A stretch of DNA of 64,000 nucleotides from Pseudomonas brassicacearum subsp. brassicacearum. GTDB lineage: Bacteria; Pseudomonadota; Gammaproteobacteria; Pseudomonadales; Pseudomonadaceae. A program made the position numbers and the translations under genes. The DNA lies in assembly GCF_008801605.1 (NCBI RefSeq), contig NZ_VZPJ01000004.1, positions 124,001 through 188,000 on the forward strand, in the 5' to 3' direction. Position 1 is the first letter of the stretch, and every line of letters starts with the position of its first letter. Positions 54,824-63,760 of the stretch are shown one piece after another. A model generated the notes under the pieces. That model searched no databases. It worked only from the letters and a program-made list of their open reading frames with translations, and was not told the origin of the DNA.

Positions 54824-55384
54824 CGACTCGACGGTAAAACACCCCGAGCGATACACCCTGCGCGCCTGCAGTCCGCGCTTTTGCAGGGTTTTCCTGACAG
54901 TTCTGAGAAACATGCCGTGGGAGATAACGATCGTGGTCTTTCCCGGTTCGCCGCAGCTGCTGTAAAGCTCATCGGCGACACCGAGCGCCCGCTGGTGTTC
55001 GGCTTTCCGGCTGGCGGCTCCCAGTGAAATCCCCAGCAACCACAGGATCCTGTGCAAGGCGAACCAATGCCTCACGCCCATTTTCAAGACGGGAATGCTG
55101 CTCAGCCGCAGGTCGTATTCACGTAGTCGAGCATCCTGTTGGATACGTGTGGCTTCGAATAGCCGGCATGCCGTCGCGTAGGCTCTGTTGACGGGCGAGG
55201 AAATGATGTTGGCTTCGGTCGCCAAAAGCACTTGGGACAAGTCCGGTTGGCTCAGGAATGCGACAATCTCACCCTCATCGATGGACGAGGTCTGATTGTA
55301 TTCATCCAGCAGCAGCTTGGCCGAATGAGCATTGCAGGGTTTGTAATCGATCAGCGGCGTGGCATGGCGTATCAGGTAAATCAC
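54812..55384 (-). CDS. Histidine phosphatase family protein
   Basis: A 190-residue phosphoglycerate-mutase-fold protein. The catalytic motif is IYLIRHATP at the very start (His of RHA/RHG), with ISSPVNRAYATACRLFEATRI and the second catalytic His in TIVISHGMF. The start is set at a GTG (55384) with AAGGGAG upstream; an open frame to 55579 would run through a REP-like element and lacks a ribosome site. The substrate is unknown. Confidence 0.8.
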   Translation of the reverse strand: MIYLIRHATPLIDYKPCNAHSAKLLLDEYNQTSSIDEGEIVAFLSQPDLSQVLLATEANIISSPVNRAYATACRLFEATRIQQDARLREYDLRLSSIPVLKMGVRHWFALHRILWLLGISLGAASRKAEHQRALGVADELYSSCGEPGKTTIVISHGMFLRTVRKTLQKRGLQARRVYRSGCFTVESLTP

Positions 55385-55494
55385 AGCGACAGCTCCCTTG
55401 TGTTGTCTTGAAAATCCCTTTCGAAGCGCACCTGTATACAGGCAACGACGCCATTGATCGAGTGCAATGCTATTTTTATTCAAGGAGTGATGAC

Positions 55495-55528
55495 CCTGTG
55501 GCGAGGGAGCCAGCTCTCTTGCCACAGG
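55495..55528. repeat. REP-like inverted repeat
   Basis: The sequence CCTGTGGCGAGGGAG ... CTCTCTTGCCACAGG forms a long imperfect hairpin between a phosphatase and a porin gene. The core GTGGCGAGGGAGC is the typical fluorescent-Pseudomonas REP type. It lies just upstream of the porin stop side and may also act as a terminator. Confidence 0.65.
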
Positions 55529-55550
55529 ATCGGTTTTACCGGCGATCTCT

Positions 55551-56789
55551 TTACCAAAGCGCCATCGTGTAGCTGACAATCAACCGGTTCTCATCCAGGT
55601 CATTGCCAAAATTCGAGCGCACCGTCGCGTTGCGCCATTTCAAGCCCAGGCCCTTCAACGTTCCGTCCTGTACCACATAGGCGATATCCGTGTTGCGCTC
55701 CCATTCCTTGCCTTCGCCCGGTGCGCTGCGCTGGACGTTGTCGCCGGTGATGTAGCGGGTCATGAAGGTCAACCCGGGTACGCCAATGGCCGCAAAATTG
55801 TAGTCATAGCGCGCTTGCCAGGAACGCTCGTCGATGTTGGCGAAGTCGCCGATCTGCACGAAGTTGACCAGGTAGGGATCGCTGCGTCCGATGTACGGGA
55901 ACGGATCGTCGCCGCTCATGCGCTGGTAGCCCAGGCCCAACGCATGGCCCGCCAGGCTGTAGGTGAACATGGCGCCGAAGGCCTGGTTGTCGAGTTCGCG
56001 AAAACTGCCGTCTTCGGTGCTGCGCGAATAGCGCAAGTCACTCTTGAACGACTGGCCTGCGCCCAGGTCCAGGGTGTGGACGAAGCCGAGGTAGTTCTGC
56101 TGGTAGATGTCTTCCAACAGGCTATAGCGGTATTGCGCGCTGAGGTTCGGCAGGAACTGATAGTCCGCTCCGGCGAACTGGAACTTGTCGCTGCTGCCGC
56201 CGATGCGGTTGGCGGTCATGTCCTGGTAGTCGGTGGAGTCGACAAAATTGATCTGCGTGAGTTGCCCGGCGGTCAGCTTCAAGCGATCGATTTCCTGCAC
56301 GCTCAGCAAGCCGCCCTTGAAGGTTCCTGGCAACAGGCGCGTGTCGTTGGAACTCACCGCAGGGTCCTTGATTTGCAGGGTTCCCAGCTTCAAGGTGCTG
56401 TTGGACACACGGACTTTGGCGGTCAGGCCCAGTTCGCCATAGCGGTCTTGCGAACCACCAGACAAATCCGCTGGCAGCAGGTTGGTGCCCGCCGTACCGC
56501 CCCCGGAGTCCAGTTTGAAACCGGCCATGCCCAAGGCATCGAGGCCGAAACCCACGGTCCCGGCGGTGTATCCCGACTCCATCCGCAGCAGAAAGCCCTG
56601 CGCCCATTCTTCGGCCTTGTCCCGTGCCCCTTCCTGGCGAAAGTCACGGTTGAAGTAGAAGTTGCGGGCCTCCAGGCTGCCTTTGCTGTCGGCGATGAAG
56701 TCGGCCTGGGCGTTCGGCACGCCGATCAGGCTCAGGCCCAGCAACGTACCGGCGGGGGTATAAAACCAGGTGGATGTGAAATGCCCCAT
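55551..56789 (-). CDS. OprD-family outer-membrane porin
   Basis: A 412-residue OprD-type channel with a signal peptide (about 1-30, ending NAQADFIAD). Marks are [56 protein letters not shown] and the terminal strand DENRLIVSYTMALW. The ATG at 56789 has AAAGGAGC upstream. It follows an AAHS-type MFS transporter on the same strand, so the two probably take up the same organic or aromatic acid (inference). It is a paralogue of the BenF-type porin. Confidence 0.9.
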   Translation of the reverse strand: MGHFTSTWFYTPAGTLLGLSLIGVPNAQADFIADSKGSLEARNFYFNRDFRQEGARDKAEEWAQGFLLRMESGYTAGTVGFGLDALGMAGFKLDSGGGTAGTNLLPADLSGGSQDRYGELGLTAKVRVSNSTLKLGTLQIKDPAVSSNDTRLLPGTFKGGLLSVQEIDRLKLTAGQLTQINFVDSTDYQDMTANRIGGSSDKFQFAGADYQFLPNLSAQYRYSLLEDIYQQNYLGFVHTLDLGAGQSFKSDLRYSRSTEDGSFRELDNQAFGAMFTYSLAGHALGLGYQRMSGDDPFPYIGRSDPYLVNFVQIGDFANIDERSWQARYDYNFAAIGVPGLTFMTRYITGDNVQRSAPGEGKEWERNTDIAYVVQDGTLKGLGLKWRNATVRSNFGNDLDENRLIVSYTMALW

Positions 56790-56908
56790 GTCATGCTCCT
56801 TTTTTATGGACGCGAGCGAACCCTCTCGGTGGCGTTGCAATCGCGTCCGATGGTTGTTGTTTTAAGGGGTGTAGCGGCGTCCGCGCTGTGCACGGACGTC
56901 ACAGGTAG

Positions 56909-58204
56909 TCAGGACTCGAGTTGTCTGCCGCGGGTTTCCGGCAGGCTCAACGCCGCCAGGATCACCACGCCATAGGCGCCAGCGGCGAATACGCCGATCC
57001 CGGTGCCGATGGGCAAGGTGTTGCTCAACGCGCCGATGAACAAAGGGAACAGCGCCGCGATGGAACGCCCGGCGTTGTAGCAGAATCCCTGCCCCGACCC
57101 GCGCATGCGGGTGGGAAACAGCTCGGTCAGGAATGCGCCCATGCCGGCGAAGATGCCCGAGGCGAAGAAGCCCAGTGGAAAGCCCAGCCAGAGCATCCAG
57201 GTGTTATCGATGGGCAACTGGGTGTAGGCCAGGACGATTGCCATTGAGCCGACGGCGAACAGGATGAAGTTCTTCTTGCGGCCGATGGCATCGGTCAGCA
57301 ATGCACTGGTCACGTAGCCGATGTAGGAACCGACGATGACCATCGCCAGGTAGCCGCCAGTACCGAGCACACTAAGGCCGCGTTCGGTTTTCAGGTACGT
57401 CGGCAACCAAGTGGTAATGGCGTAGTAGCCACCCAGCGCGCCGGTGGTCAACAGCGAGGCGCGCAACGTGGTGCTGAGCATCCGTGGGGCAAATATCTCG
57501 AAGAATGCCCAGCGAGAGCCCAGTTCCGGCTTGGCCTGACGCTCCCGCATCGCATGTTCGAAGGTATCCGACTCCTTGACCAGTCGACGGATCACCAGCA
57601 CAAACAACGCCGGCACCAGGCCGATCATGAACAACGCCCGCCAGGCGTCTTCCGGCGGCAGGAAACTGAACAGCCCGGCATACAACAGCGCCGTCACTCC
57701 CCAGCCCAGCGCCCATCCGGCCTGCACCATGCCCACTGCTTTGCCACGGTCCTTGGAGCGGATCACCTCGCCAATCAATACCGCCCCTGCGGTCCATTCA
57801 CCGCCGAAGCCAAAGCCCATCAAGGTCCGGGCCACCAGCAATTGCTCGTAGTTCTGCGCCAGCCCACACAGGAAGGTGAAGAATGCGAACCACAGGACCG
57901 TCAATTGCAGGGTCCGTACCCGGCCGATGCGGTCGGACAGGATCCCGGCGATCCAACCGCCGGCCGCCGAGGCCAGCAGCGTGCAGGTGCCGATCAAGCC
58001 GGCGTCGCCCTTGGAAATCCCCCAGGTCGCGATCAGGGTCGGGATGACGAAACTCAGCATCTGCGTATCCATGCCGTCCAGGGCATAGCCGATCTTGCAG
58101 CTCCAGAATGTACGTTTTTCATTTTTCGACAGGGGGCCGTACCAACTGAACGGGCCCGTGCGCCCTGTCCCGGTGGTTACGCAGTCAGTCATGGTCTTTT
58201 CCAT
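56909..58204 (-). CDS. MFS transporter, aromatic/organic acid type
   Basis: A 431-residue inner-membrane MFS protein with 12 predicted helices. The segment KIGYALDGMDTQMLSFVIPTLIATWGI and the loop GILSDRIGRVRTL resemble AAHS/sialate-type acid:H+ symporters (MucK/PcaK/NanT relatives). The ATG at 58204 with AGGAACC upstream is chosen over one at 58192. It is divergent from a LysR regulator and precedes an OprD porin gene. Confidence 0.85.
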   Translation of the reverse strand: MEKTMTDCVTTGTGRTGPFSWYGPLSKNEKRTFWSCKIGYALDGMDTQMLSFVIPTLIATWGISKGDAGLIGTCTLLASAAGGWIAGILSDRIGRVRTLQLTVLWFAFFTFLCGLAQNYEQLLVARTLMGFGFGGEWTAGAVLIGEVIRSKDRGKAVGMVQAGWALGWGVTALLYAGLFSFLPPEDAWRALFMIGLVPALFVLVIRRLVKESDTFEHAMRERQAKPELGSRWAFFEIFAPRMLSTTLRASLLTTGALGGYYAITTWLPTYLKTERGLSVLGTGGYLAMVIVGSYIGYVTSALLTDAIGRKKNFILFAVGSMAIVLAYTQLPIDNTWMLWLGFPLGFFASGIFAGMGAFLTELFPTRMRGSGQGFCYNAGRSIAALFPLFIGALSNTLPIGTGIGVFAAGAYGVVILAALSLPETRGRQLES

Positions 58205-58403
58205 GGAAGGTTCCTGCGGCAGCAAGCGAAGATGACGGACACGCCTCGTTATTTTTTTGTGAAGGCGTTGTCGTTGGGGATGCGGACGCAGTGGCTGCGT
58301 CGTGGAGCGGATTCTTGGTGGCGAATCGGCACAGCGTCAAACGGGAAAAACAACAGATGGGACATAAGAAAATTTGATGCCCCAACGGCCCGATCTGGAG
58401 TAA

Positions 58404-58423
58404 CAATTGCAAAACAATTGCAA
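58404..58423. promoter_or_regulatory. Direct repeat CAATTGCAA, 11 bp apart
   Basis: Two exact copies of CAATTGCAA start at 58404 and 58415, one helical turn apart, in the divergent gap between the MFS and LysR genes (31 bp before the LysR start). This is a likely binding site for the LysR regulator, though it does not have the classical T-N11-A dyad on its own. Confidence 0.45.
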
Positions 58424-58454
58424 CATAAGAACCACACGCCCCCAGAGAGCCTTC

Positions 58455-59402
58455 ATGAACCTCAAATTCCTCGAAACCTTTGTCTGGGTCGCCCGGCTAC
58501 AGAGTTTCAGCCTCACCGCCGAGAAGATGTTCAGCACCCAGGCGGCGATCTCCAGCCGGATCGCTTCGCTGGAAGAGGAGTTGGGCCTGCGCCTGTTCGT
58601 ACGGGATTCACGCGGGGTTTCGCTGACACCCGAAGGCCTCAAGGTGCTCGACTACGCCGAACAGATGCTCGAAGTGCAGCGGGCGTTGAAGCAGTCACTG
58701 GACACCAGCAGCCCGCAACAAGGCCTGGTGCGCATCGGCGTGATGGATACGGTGATCCACACCTGGCTCAGCCCGTTGATGTCGATGCTGATGCAAGCCT
58801 TCCCCGCCGTGGAAATCGAAATCACCGCCGATGCCGCGCGCAATCTCTGCGAGCAATTGCAGAAAGGCTACCTGGACATCGTGTTCCAGACCGATCTGGT
58901 CCGCCACGAAAGCGTGCGCAACCTGGAACTGGGGCACTATCCCATGCACTGGATCGCCGCCAGCCAGTCGATCTATGCCCGCCCCTATGCGTCGCTGGTG
59001 GAGATGGCCGGTGAGCGCATCATCACCTTCGTCAAGCATTCGCGACCGCATCAGGATGTGCTCAACCTGTTGTACGCCCATGGCGTGAGTGCGCCGCGGG
59101 TCAGTTGCGTCAACTCGGTATCGGCCATGACCCGGCTGATTCGTGACGGATTCGGCATCGGCGCCCTACCCGCCGCGCTGGTGGCCAAGCCCCTGGCCAG
59201 CGGCGAATTGATCCAGCTCGAACCCGGCACCGCCCTGCCCCAACTCGACGTCGTCGCCTCGTGGCGCGCTGGTGTCGGCCTGGAACTGATCGAGAACATC
59301 GTCCAGATGAGTCGCCAGGTGGTCAGCCAATACGCCGTTGATGTCGGGCCGCTACGCATGGTGGCGGCCCCCGGCCTGAACAGCCAACCTCCTCTTGAAT
59401 AA
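58455..59402 (+). CDS. LysR-family transcriptional regulator
   Basis: A 315-residue regulator. The head (1-60) reads [19 protein letters not shown] and [19 protein letters not shown]; the effector domain starts near 90 ([19 protein letters not shown]). The ATG at 58455 is preferred to an open frame from 58407. It is divergent from the MFS transporter gene, so control of that transporter and of the DUF1445/NTF2 genes downstream is likely (inference). A close paralogue lies at 61062-61982. Confidence 0.92.
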   Translation: MNLKFLETFVWVARLQSFSLTAEKMFSTQAAISSRIASLEEELGLRLFVRDSRGVSLTPEGLKVLDYAEQMLEVQRALKQSLDTSSPQQGLVRIGVMDTVIHTWLSPLMSMLMQAFPAVEIEITADAARNLCEQLQKGYLDIVFQTDLVRHESVRNLELGHYPMHWIAASQSIYARPYASLVEMAGERIITFVKHSRPHQDVLNLLYAHGVSAPRVSCVNSVSAMTRLIRDGFGIGALPAALVAKPLASGELIQLEPGTALPQLDVVASWRAGVGLELIENIVQMSRQVVSQYAVDVGPLRMVAAPGLNSQPPLE

Positions 59403-59494
59403 CTTTTAGTTGTCACGGGGTAGCAATATTCCTTGTTGGACGTCATCGCCACGGTGTTCTCAAAGTAGCGAACGAACGCTTGGAGAGCCCCGTA

Positions 59495-60286
59495 ATGACG
59501 TCCTTCGAACAACTGCAGCAATGCACGCCCCTGGCCCTGCGCCAAAGCATCGCCGCCGGCCAGTACCAGGGCCATACCAGCGGCCTGGGCCAGGGCCGCG
59601 TACAAGCCAATATCGTGATCCTGCCCGGCGACTGGGCCAATGAATTCCTGCGCTACTGCACCCTCAATCGCCAGGCCTGTCCGGTGCTTGATGTGACCGA
59701 GCCAGGCGATCCGTTCTTGCGCAACCTGGGCGCCGCCATCGATATCCGCCACGAGGTGCCTCAATACCGCGTCTATCGCCACGGCGAGTTGAGCGAAGCT
59801 CCGCTGGACATCGAACACCTGTGGCAGGACGACCTGGTGGCCTTCGCCCTCGGTTGCTCGTTCTCGTTCGAACAACCGCTGCTGGAGGCCGGCATCCGTT
59901 TGCGGCACATTGAGTTGGGGCGCAATGTCGCGATGTTCCAGACCAACATCGACACACGCCCCACCGCCCGCCTCTCTGGCAAAATGGTAGTGACCATGCG
60001 GCCGATGAAAGCCGCCGCGGCGATCCAGGCGATCCAGATTACCGGGCGCATGCCCAACGTTCACGGCGCCCCGGTGCACATCGGCGATCCGTCACTGATC
60101 GGCATTCAATCCCTGGACTCGCCGGATTACGGCGATGCCGTGCCGGTGGAAGCGGACGAGATCCCGGTATTCTGGGCCTGTGGCGTAACGCCTCAATCGG
60201 TGGTCCAGGCCTCACGTCCACCGTTGTGCATCACCCATGCCCCGGGCTGCATGCTGGTGACGGACTTATGGAACAGTGATCTGTAA
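59495..60286 (+). CDS. DUF1445 (YcsI family) putative hydro-lyase
   Basis: A 263-residue cytoplasmic protein of the YcsI/DUF1445 family, named putative hydro-lyases; some members are D-glutamate cyclases. Family segments are [73 protein letters not shown] and [11 protein letters not shown]. The ATG at 59495 has GGAGAG upstream; a frame from 59480 would add five residues. It lies 92 bp after the LysR gene, followed 40 bp later by an NTF2-like gene. The real substrate is unknown. Confidence 0.88.
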   Translation: MTSFEQLQQCTPLALRQSIAAGQYQGHTSGLGQGRVQANIVILPGDWANEFLRYCTLNRQACPVLDVTEPGDPFLRNLGAAIDIRHEVPQYRVYRHGELSEAPLDIEHLWQDDLVAFALGCSFSFEQPLLEAGIRLRHIELGRNVAMFQTNIDTRPTARLSGKMVVTMRPMKAAAAIQAIQITGRMPNVHGAPVHIGDPSLIGIQSLDSPDYGDAVPVEADEIPVFWACGVTPQSVVQASRPPLCITHAPGCMLVTDLWNSDL

Positions 60287-60326
60287 ACCTTGGACGAGAC
60301 TGTTTTTCAACTTGAAGGGACCCACG

Positions 60327-60866
60327 ATGAACACTGCTCAGCGATCGATCCAACAGTACATCAGCGCCAAGGACGGTAACCGCCCTCACCTGCTGGACCA
60401 GGCTTTTACGCCGACTGCTATTCTGCACATGGTGGTGCGCACCGGCTCCATCACGTTTCCCGACCACGTCGAAGGCCGTACCGCCATTGGCGACGTGCTG
60501 GTCAGTCGCTTTGGCCAGACCTTCGAAAACGTCTACACGTTCTGCCTGGCCGCCCCGCCACCGGCCAACGCCGAGGCGTTCCAGTGCAAATGGCTGGTGG
60601 CGATGTCCGACAAGAACAGTGGCGAGGCACGCGTCGGTTGTGGCCTGTATGACTGGCAGTTCGATCCGGCGTCGAGCCTGGCCGAGCGACTGACCATCAC
60701 CATCGAACACATGAAGACCCTGCCGGCGACCGATCTGCCGATGATCATGGCCTGGGCATCGCGACTGGAGTACCCATGGTGCCGGCCTGAGGCGGTTATC
60801 GATAACGTGCCGGATCTGGACGAGTTGCAAGAAGTAGTTCTGTACATGGCTAATGCCGAGCAGTGA
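60327..60866 (+). CDS. NTF2/SnoaL-like protein
   Basis: A 179-residue cytoplasmic protein with a likely nuclear transport factor 2-like fold: QQYISAKDGNRPHLLDQAFTPTAIL at the start and RVGCGLYDWQF in the middle. Such proteins are small enzymes or binding domains for organic acids or polyketide-like substrates. The ATG at 60327 with GAAGGGA upstream is preferred over an earlier ATG. It probably works with the DUF1445 gene just upstream. Confidence 0.75.
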   Translation: MNTAQRSIQQYISAKDGNRPHLLDQAFTPTAILHMVVRTGSITFPDHVEGRTAIGDVLVSRFGQTFENVYTFCLAAPPPANAEAFQCKWLVAMSDKNSGEARVGCGLYDWQFDPASSLAERLTITIEHMKTLPATDLPMIMAWASRLEYPWCRPEAVIDNVPDLDELQEVVLYMANAEQ

Positions 60867-60907
60867 AGAATATGAAGCTTGCCTAGCCACTGTACGAGGG
60901 ACTGTTC

Positions 60908-60994
60908 TGTGGGAGCAAGGCTTGCCCGCGATGCAGGCGCCTCGGTCCCAGGGAGAGCGCATTGACCTCATCGCGGGCGAGCCTTGCTCCCACA
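60908..60994. repeat. REP pair in inverted orientation
   Basis: Two 26-bp arms, TGTGGGAGCAAGGCTTGCCC... and its near-perfect reverse complement (one mismatch) ending ...GCCTTGCTCCCACA, are separated by about 35 bp. This is a typical fluorescent-Pseudomonas REP doublet. It lies between the NTF2-like gene and a LysR gene and could form a large hairpin in RNA. Confidence 0.85.
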
Positions 60995-61061
60995 GGGTAT
61001 GGGGACACTCCCCGCGCCACAGTTTCTATGCTCCCATGACTGCGCCAAGGAATCGCCCCAA

Positions 61062-61982
61062 ATGAACATCAAGTTTCTCGAAACCTTCGTCTGGGTCGCC
61101 CGCCTGAAGAGCTTTCGCCTCACCGCGGAAAAGCTGTTCACCACCCAGGCGTCCATTTCCAGTCGGATCGCCGCCCTGGAGGACGAAATGGGCGTGCGCC
61201 TGTTCGTGCGCGATTCCAAAGGTGTGTCGCTGACCTCCGAAGGCCAGCGCGTGCTGGAGTACGCCGAGCGCATCATGGACACCATGCAAAGCATGAAAGC
61301 CGTGATCAAGGATCCGCGCCAGGTGCGCGGCCGGATTCGCATCGGTGCGATGGATACGGTGATCCATACCTGGCTCAGCCCCTTGGTGACACGCCTGATG
61401 GAATGTTACCCGGCCCTGGAAATCGAACTCTCGGCCGACACCGCGAGCAACCTGTGCTCGCAACTGGAAAAAGGCTACCAGGACATCATTTTCCAGACCG
61501 ACATCCTGCGCCTGGACAGCGTGCGCAACGCGCTGCTGACCCGTTACCCGATGCACTGGGTGGTGCGCACCGGCTCCGCCTATGACCGGTCCTATGCATC
61601 GCTGGAGGACTTGTCCCAGGAACGCATCGTGACGTTCTCGCGCAACTCACGGCCCCACCAGGACATCCTCAACCTGCTGCACTCGGCCAACATCGTCTCG
61701 CCACGCATCAACTGCGTGAACTCGGCCTCGGCCATTACCCGCCTGGTTCGCGACGGCTTTGGCATTGGCGCCATGCCCGCGGCGCTGGTCCTCGGCGAAC
61801 TGGCCCAAGGCACATTGACGTTGGTGGACGGTGTGCCGCTGCCATCGGTCATGGACATCGTGGCCAGTTGGCGGACCGGCGCGGGAATGGAACGGGTGGA
61901 AGACATCGTCAGCCTGACCCGCGAAGTGGTCAGCGAATTCGTCGCACAATTACCGGCCGGGTACCGACTCGATATGAATTAA
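61062..61982 (+). CDS. LysR-family transcriptional regulator (paralogue)
   Basis: A 306-residue LysR regulator very similar to the one at 58455-59402: [26 protein letters not shown] and [21 protein letters not shown] align almost residue by residue. A frame from 60984 runs into the REP pair and is rejected; the ATG at 61062 matches the paralogue start. Its target could be the DUF1445/NTF2 genes upstream or the operon downstream. Confidence 0.92.
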   Translation: MNIKFLETFVWVARLKSFRLTAEKLFTTQASISSRIAALEDEMGVRLFVRDSKGVSLTSEGQRVLEYAERIMDTMQSMKAVIKDPRQVRGRIRIGAMDTVIHTWLSPLVTRLMECYPALEIELSADTASNLCSQLEKGYQDIIFQTDILRLDSVRNALLTRYPMHWVVRTGSAYDRSYASLEDLSQERIVTFSRNSRPHQDILNLLHSANIVSPRINCVNSASAITRLVRDGFGIGAMPAALVLGELAQGTLTLVDGVPLPSVMDIVASWRTGAGMERVEDIVSLTREVVSEFVAQLPAGYRLDMN

Positions 61983-62075
61983 GCCGCACATTCATTTCGT
62001 CATCAGATATTCACACCGGTGACATACCGTGGGCACCGATTGATCCCGTCCCTCGATCGGTGAGCCATCTGCCTG

Positions 62076-62864
62076 ATGCAAGCATTCCTGAAAAAAACAA
62101 CGCCCAACGCGCCGACTACAACGACGAATCATCGGGAACACAGGCATGACGCGCAGAACAGCGACAGATCCCGTGAAGGTGAGATCTGTGTTCGGTTCCT
62201 GTCGTGTGCAGACATCCCCTCGTTGCTTGAGCTCGAGCAAAAGAAATGGACGGACGATCAGCGGGCCGATGCCGCCATGCTGGCCTCCCGAATCGCTGCA
62301 TTCCCTGCCCTGAGTGTCGGTGCGTTTTGCACACGCAGCGGCACCGCGCAGGCATCGCTGTTCATGAAACCGACCCGGCACGATCATATTCGCCAATGCC
62401 CGACCTGGGCAGACTGCGCGAGGAAACAGCAGGGTGACGAAGCGGCCGGAACGGATGCGTTGTTTGGCATCAGCCTGAGCAGCGTCGACCCGAAAGCGGC
62501 CAATGCGATTTTCGAGTTCTTCTGGCCCTACGCGCTGAAACAAGGCTGGTCGGTCATCTACCTGGGATCCCCTGTCCCGGGCCTAAGGGATTGGCGCTCG
62601 AAAAACCCGGGTATCACGCTGGCGCACTACATCCTGAGTAAACGCCAAGGGCTGCCGTTGGACCCACAGTTGCGGTACTACTTCAAAAAAGGCTTTCGCA
62701 AGATTGTCGCCATCAAAGACAACTACTTCCCCCATGAACCCTCGCTGGATGTTGGCGTGCTGATCCAAGGCAAAGTGCCGCTGTCGGGCCTTTCGTTCAT
62801 CTGGAAGAGAGTTCCGTTGCCCTGGTTGCAACGCATGAAAAAACTGGTCTTCGTGTGCCTGTGA
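62076..62864 (+). CDS. GNAT-like acyltransferase, function unknown
   Basis: A 262-residue cytoplasmic protein. The first about 40 residues (Thr/Asn/His-rich) look disordered; the rest resembles a GNAT N-acyltransferase, with IYLGSPVPGLRDWRSKNPG (about 169-187) and LPLDPQLRYYFKKGFRKIVAIKDNYFPHEPSLDVGVLIQG. The start is uncertain because no strong ribosome site is seen before the ATG. Its stop overlaps a GTG start of the desaturase gene, so the two are coupled. The substrate is unknown. Confidence 0.6.
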   Translation: MQAFLKKTTPNAPTTTTNHREHRHDAQNSDRSREGEICVRFLSCADIPSLLELEQKKWTDDQRADAAMLASRIAAFPALSVGAFCTRSGTAQASLFMKPTRHDHIRQCPTWADCARKQQGDEAAGTDALFGISLSSVDPKAANAIFEFFWPYALKQGWSVIYLGSPVPGLRDWRSKNPGITLAHYILSKRQGLPLDPQLRYYFKKGFRKIVAIKDNYFPHEPSLDVGVLIQGKVPLSGLSFIWKRVPLPWLQRMKKLVFVCL

Positions 62865-63757
62865 ACACCTCCCAGGCTGTAGACGTTGCGCGCGCAGTGG
62901 CTTTTCCCTCATCGAGCAGCAATCTTCCCAGCTACCTATTCATGATGCTGTGTGTCCTGAATAGCACCGCGATTGCCTGGCTGGCGACGCACGAGGCATT
63001 CGTATGGCTGGCTGTCGCGCCACTGATCGTGCTCCAGGCAATCCTGATGATCGGTGTCCAGGAGATCAAGCATCAAGGCGTGCATCGCCAGTTCCTCGTG
63101 GGCACACGGCTCAATGACGCAGTGGGTGTGTTCGCGGCGGGCATTTTTGCGGCCAACTTCGTGGGCTACCGCTACTTCCACCTCGAACACCACCGCAAGA
63201 CCTGCCAGGCCGATGATCCCGAAGGCTTGATGTACGAACAGACCTGGCCGACCCGCTGGATCAGCCTGCTGGGCGCCGCAGAGCAACTCTGGGTGGCGAT
63301 CTCCACCAACAGGATCTCCCGCCGCTACTTGCCGCCACACGCGGTCTGGCGCTGGCGCTGGAACAACGCCTTGATCGTCGTTTTTGCCGGTGCGCTGGCG
63401 TTCGGTCTCTATGAGGTGCCTCGCCTGGTCGTCTGCGTCTATCTGCTCCCGTATTGCCTGTTTGCCTGGATGGATTTCTGGCTGACGCAGGCCGAGCACT
63501 ATGGCGTACGGATCTCGGTCCAAGGCCCGCGCCGCGCGCCCTGTGAGATCACCACAGACGTGCGCATGCCAAAGGCCCTCTCCTGGCTGATCCTGCATCG
63601 CTCGCTGCATCGCACCCACCATCATGCGCCGGCAACCCGCTGGTTCCACGCGTACGCGCAATCGACGGTGCTTGCCAAAGACAAGCCCGGTGGCATGACA
63701 GACCTGCCCGCGTTCGTTGCGACATGGATGCGACTCGGCCCCCGACTCTGGAAATAA
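62861..63757 (+). CDS. Membrane fatty acid desaturase family protein
   Basis: A 298-residue integral membrane diiron enzyme. The three histidine boxes are visible (numbered from the GTG at 62855): HQGVH at 73-77, HLEHH at 109-113 and HRTHH at 252-256, with hydrophobic helices between them. A GTG at 62861 overlapping the previous stop (GTGA) is chosen; a GTG at 62855 adds two residues. Members insert double bonds or oxidise acyl chains; the substrate here is unknown. Confidence 0.85.
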   Translation: MNTSQAVDVARAVAFPSSSSNLPSYLFMMLCVLNSTAIAWLATHEAFVWLAVAPLIVLQAILMIGVQEIKHQGVHRQFLVGTRLNDAVGVFAAGIFAANFVGYRYFHLEHHRKTCQADDPEGLMYEQTWPTRWISLLGAAEQLWVAISTNRISRRYLPPHAVWRWRWNNALIVVFAGALAFGLYEVPRLVVCVYLLPYCLFAWMDFWLTQAEHYGVRISVQGPRRAPCEITTDVRMPKALSWLILHRSLHRTHHHAPATRWFHAYAQSTVLAKDKPGGMTDLPAFVATWMRLGPRLWK

Positions 63758-63760
63758 GCC

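Noticed and set aside
55815-56975. 386-codon frame opposite the OprD porin
   Set aside because: Antisense to a well-supported porin; the composition (Val/Gln/Ala rich) is that of a shadow frame.
57554-59014. Long open frame of 486 codons on the plus strand
   Set aside because: It runs antisense to the MFS transporter and then out of frame through the LysR gene. Its low-complexity Gln/Arg/Gly-rich product is typical of a GC-rich shadow frame.
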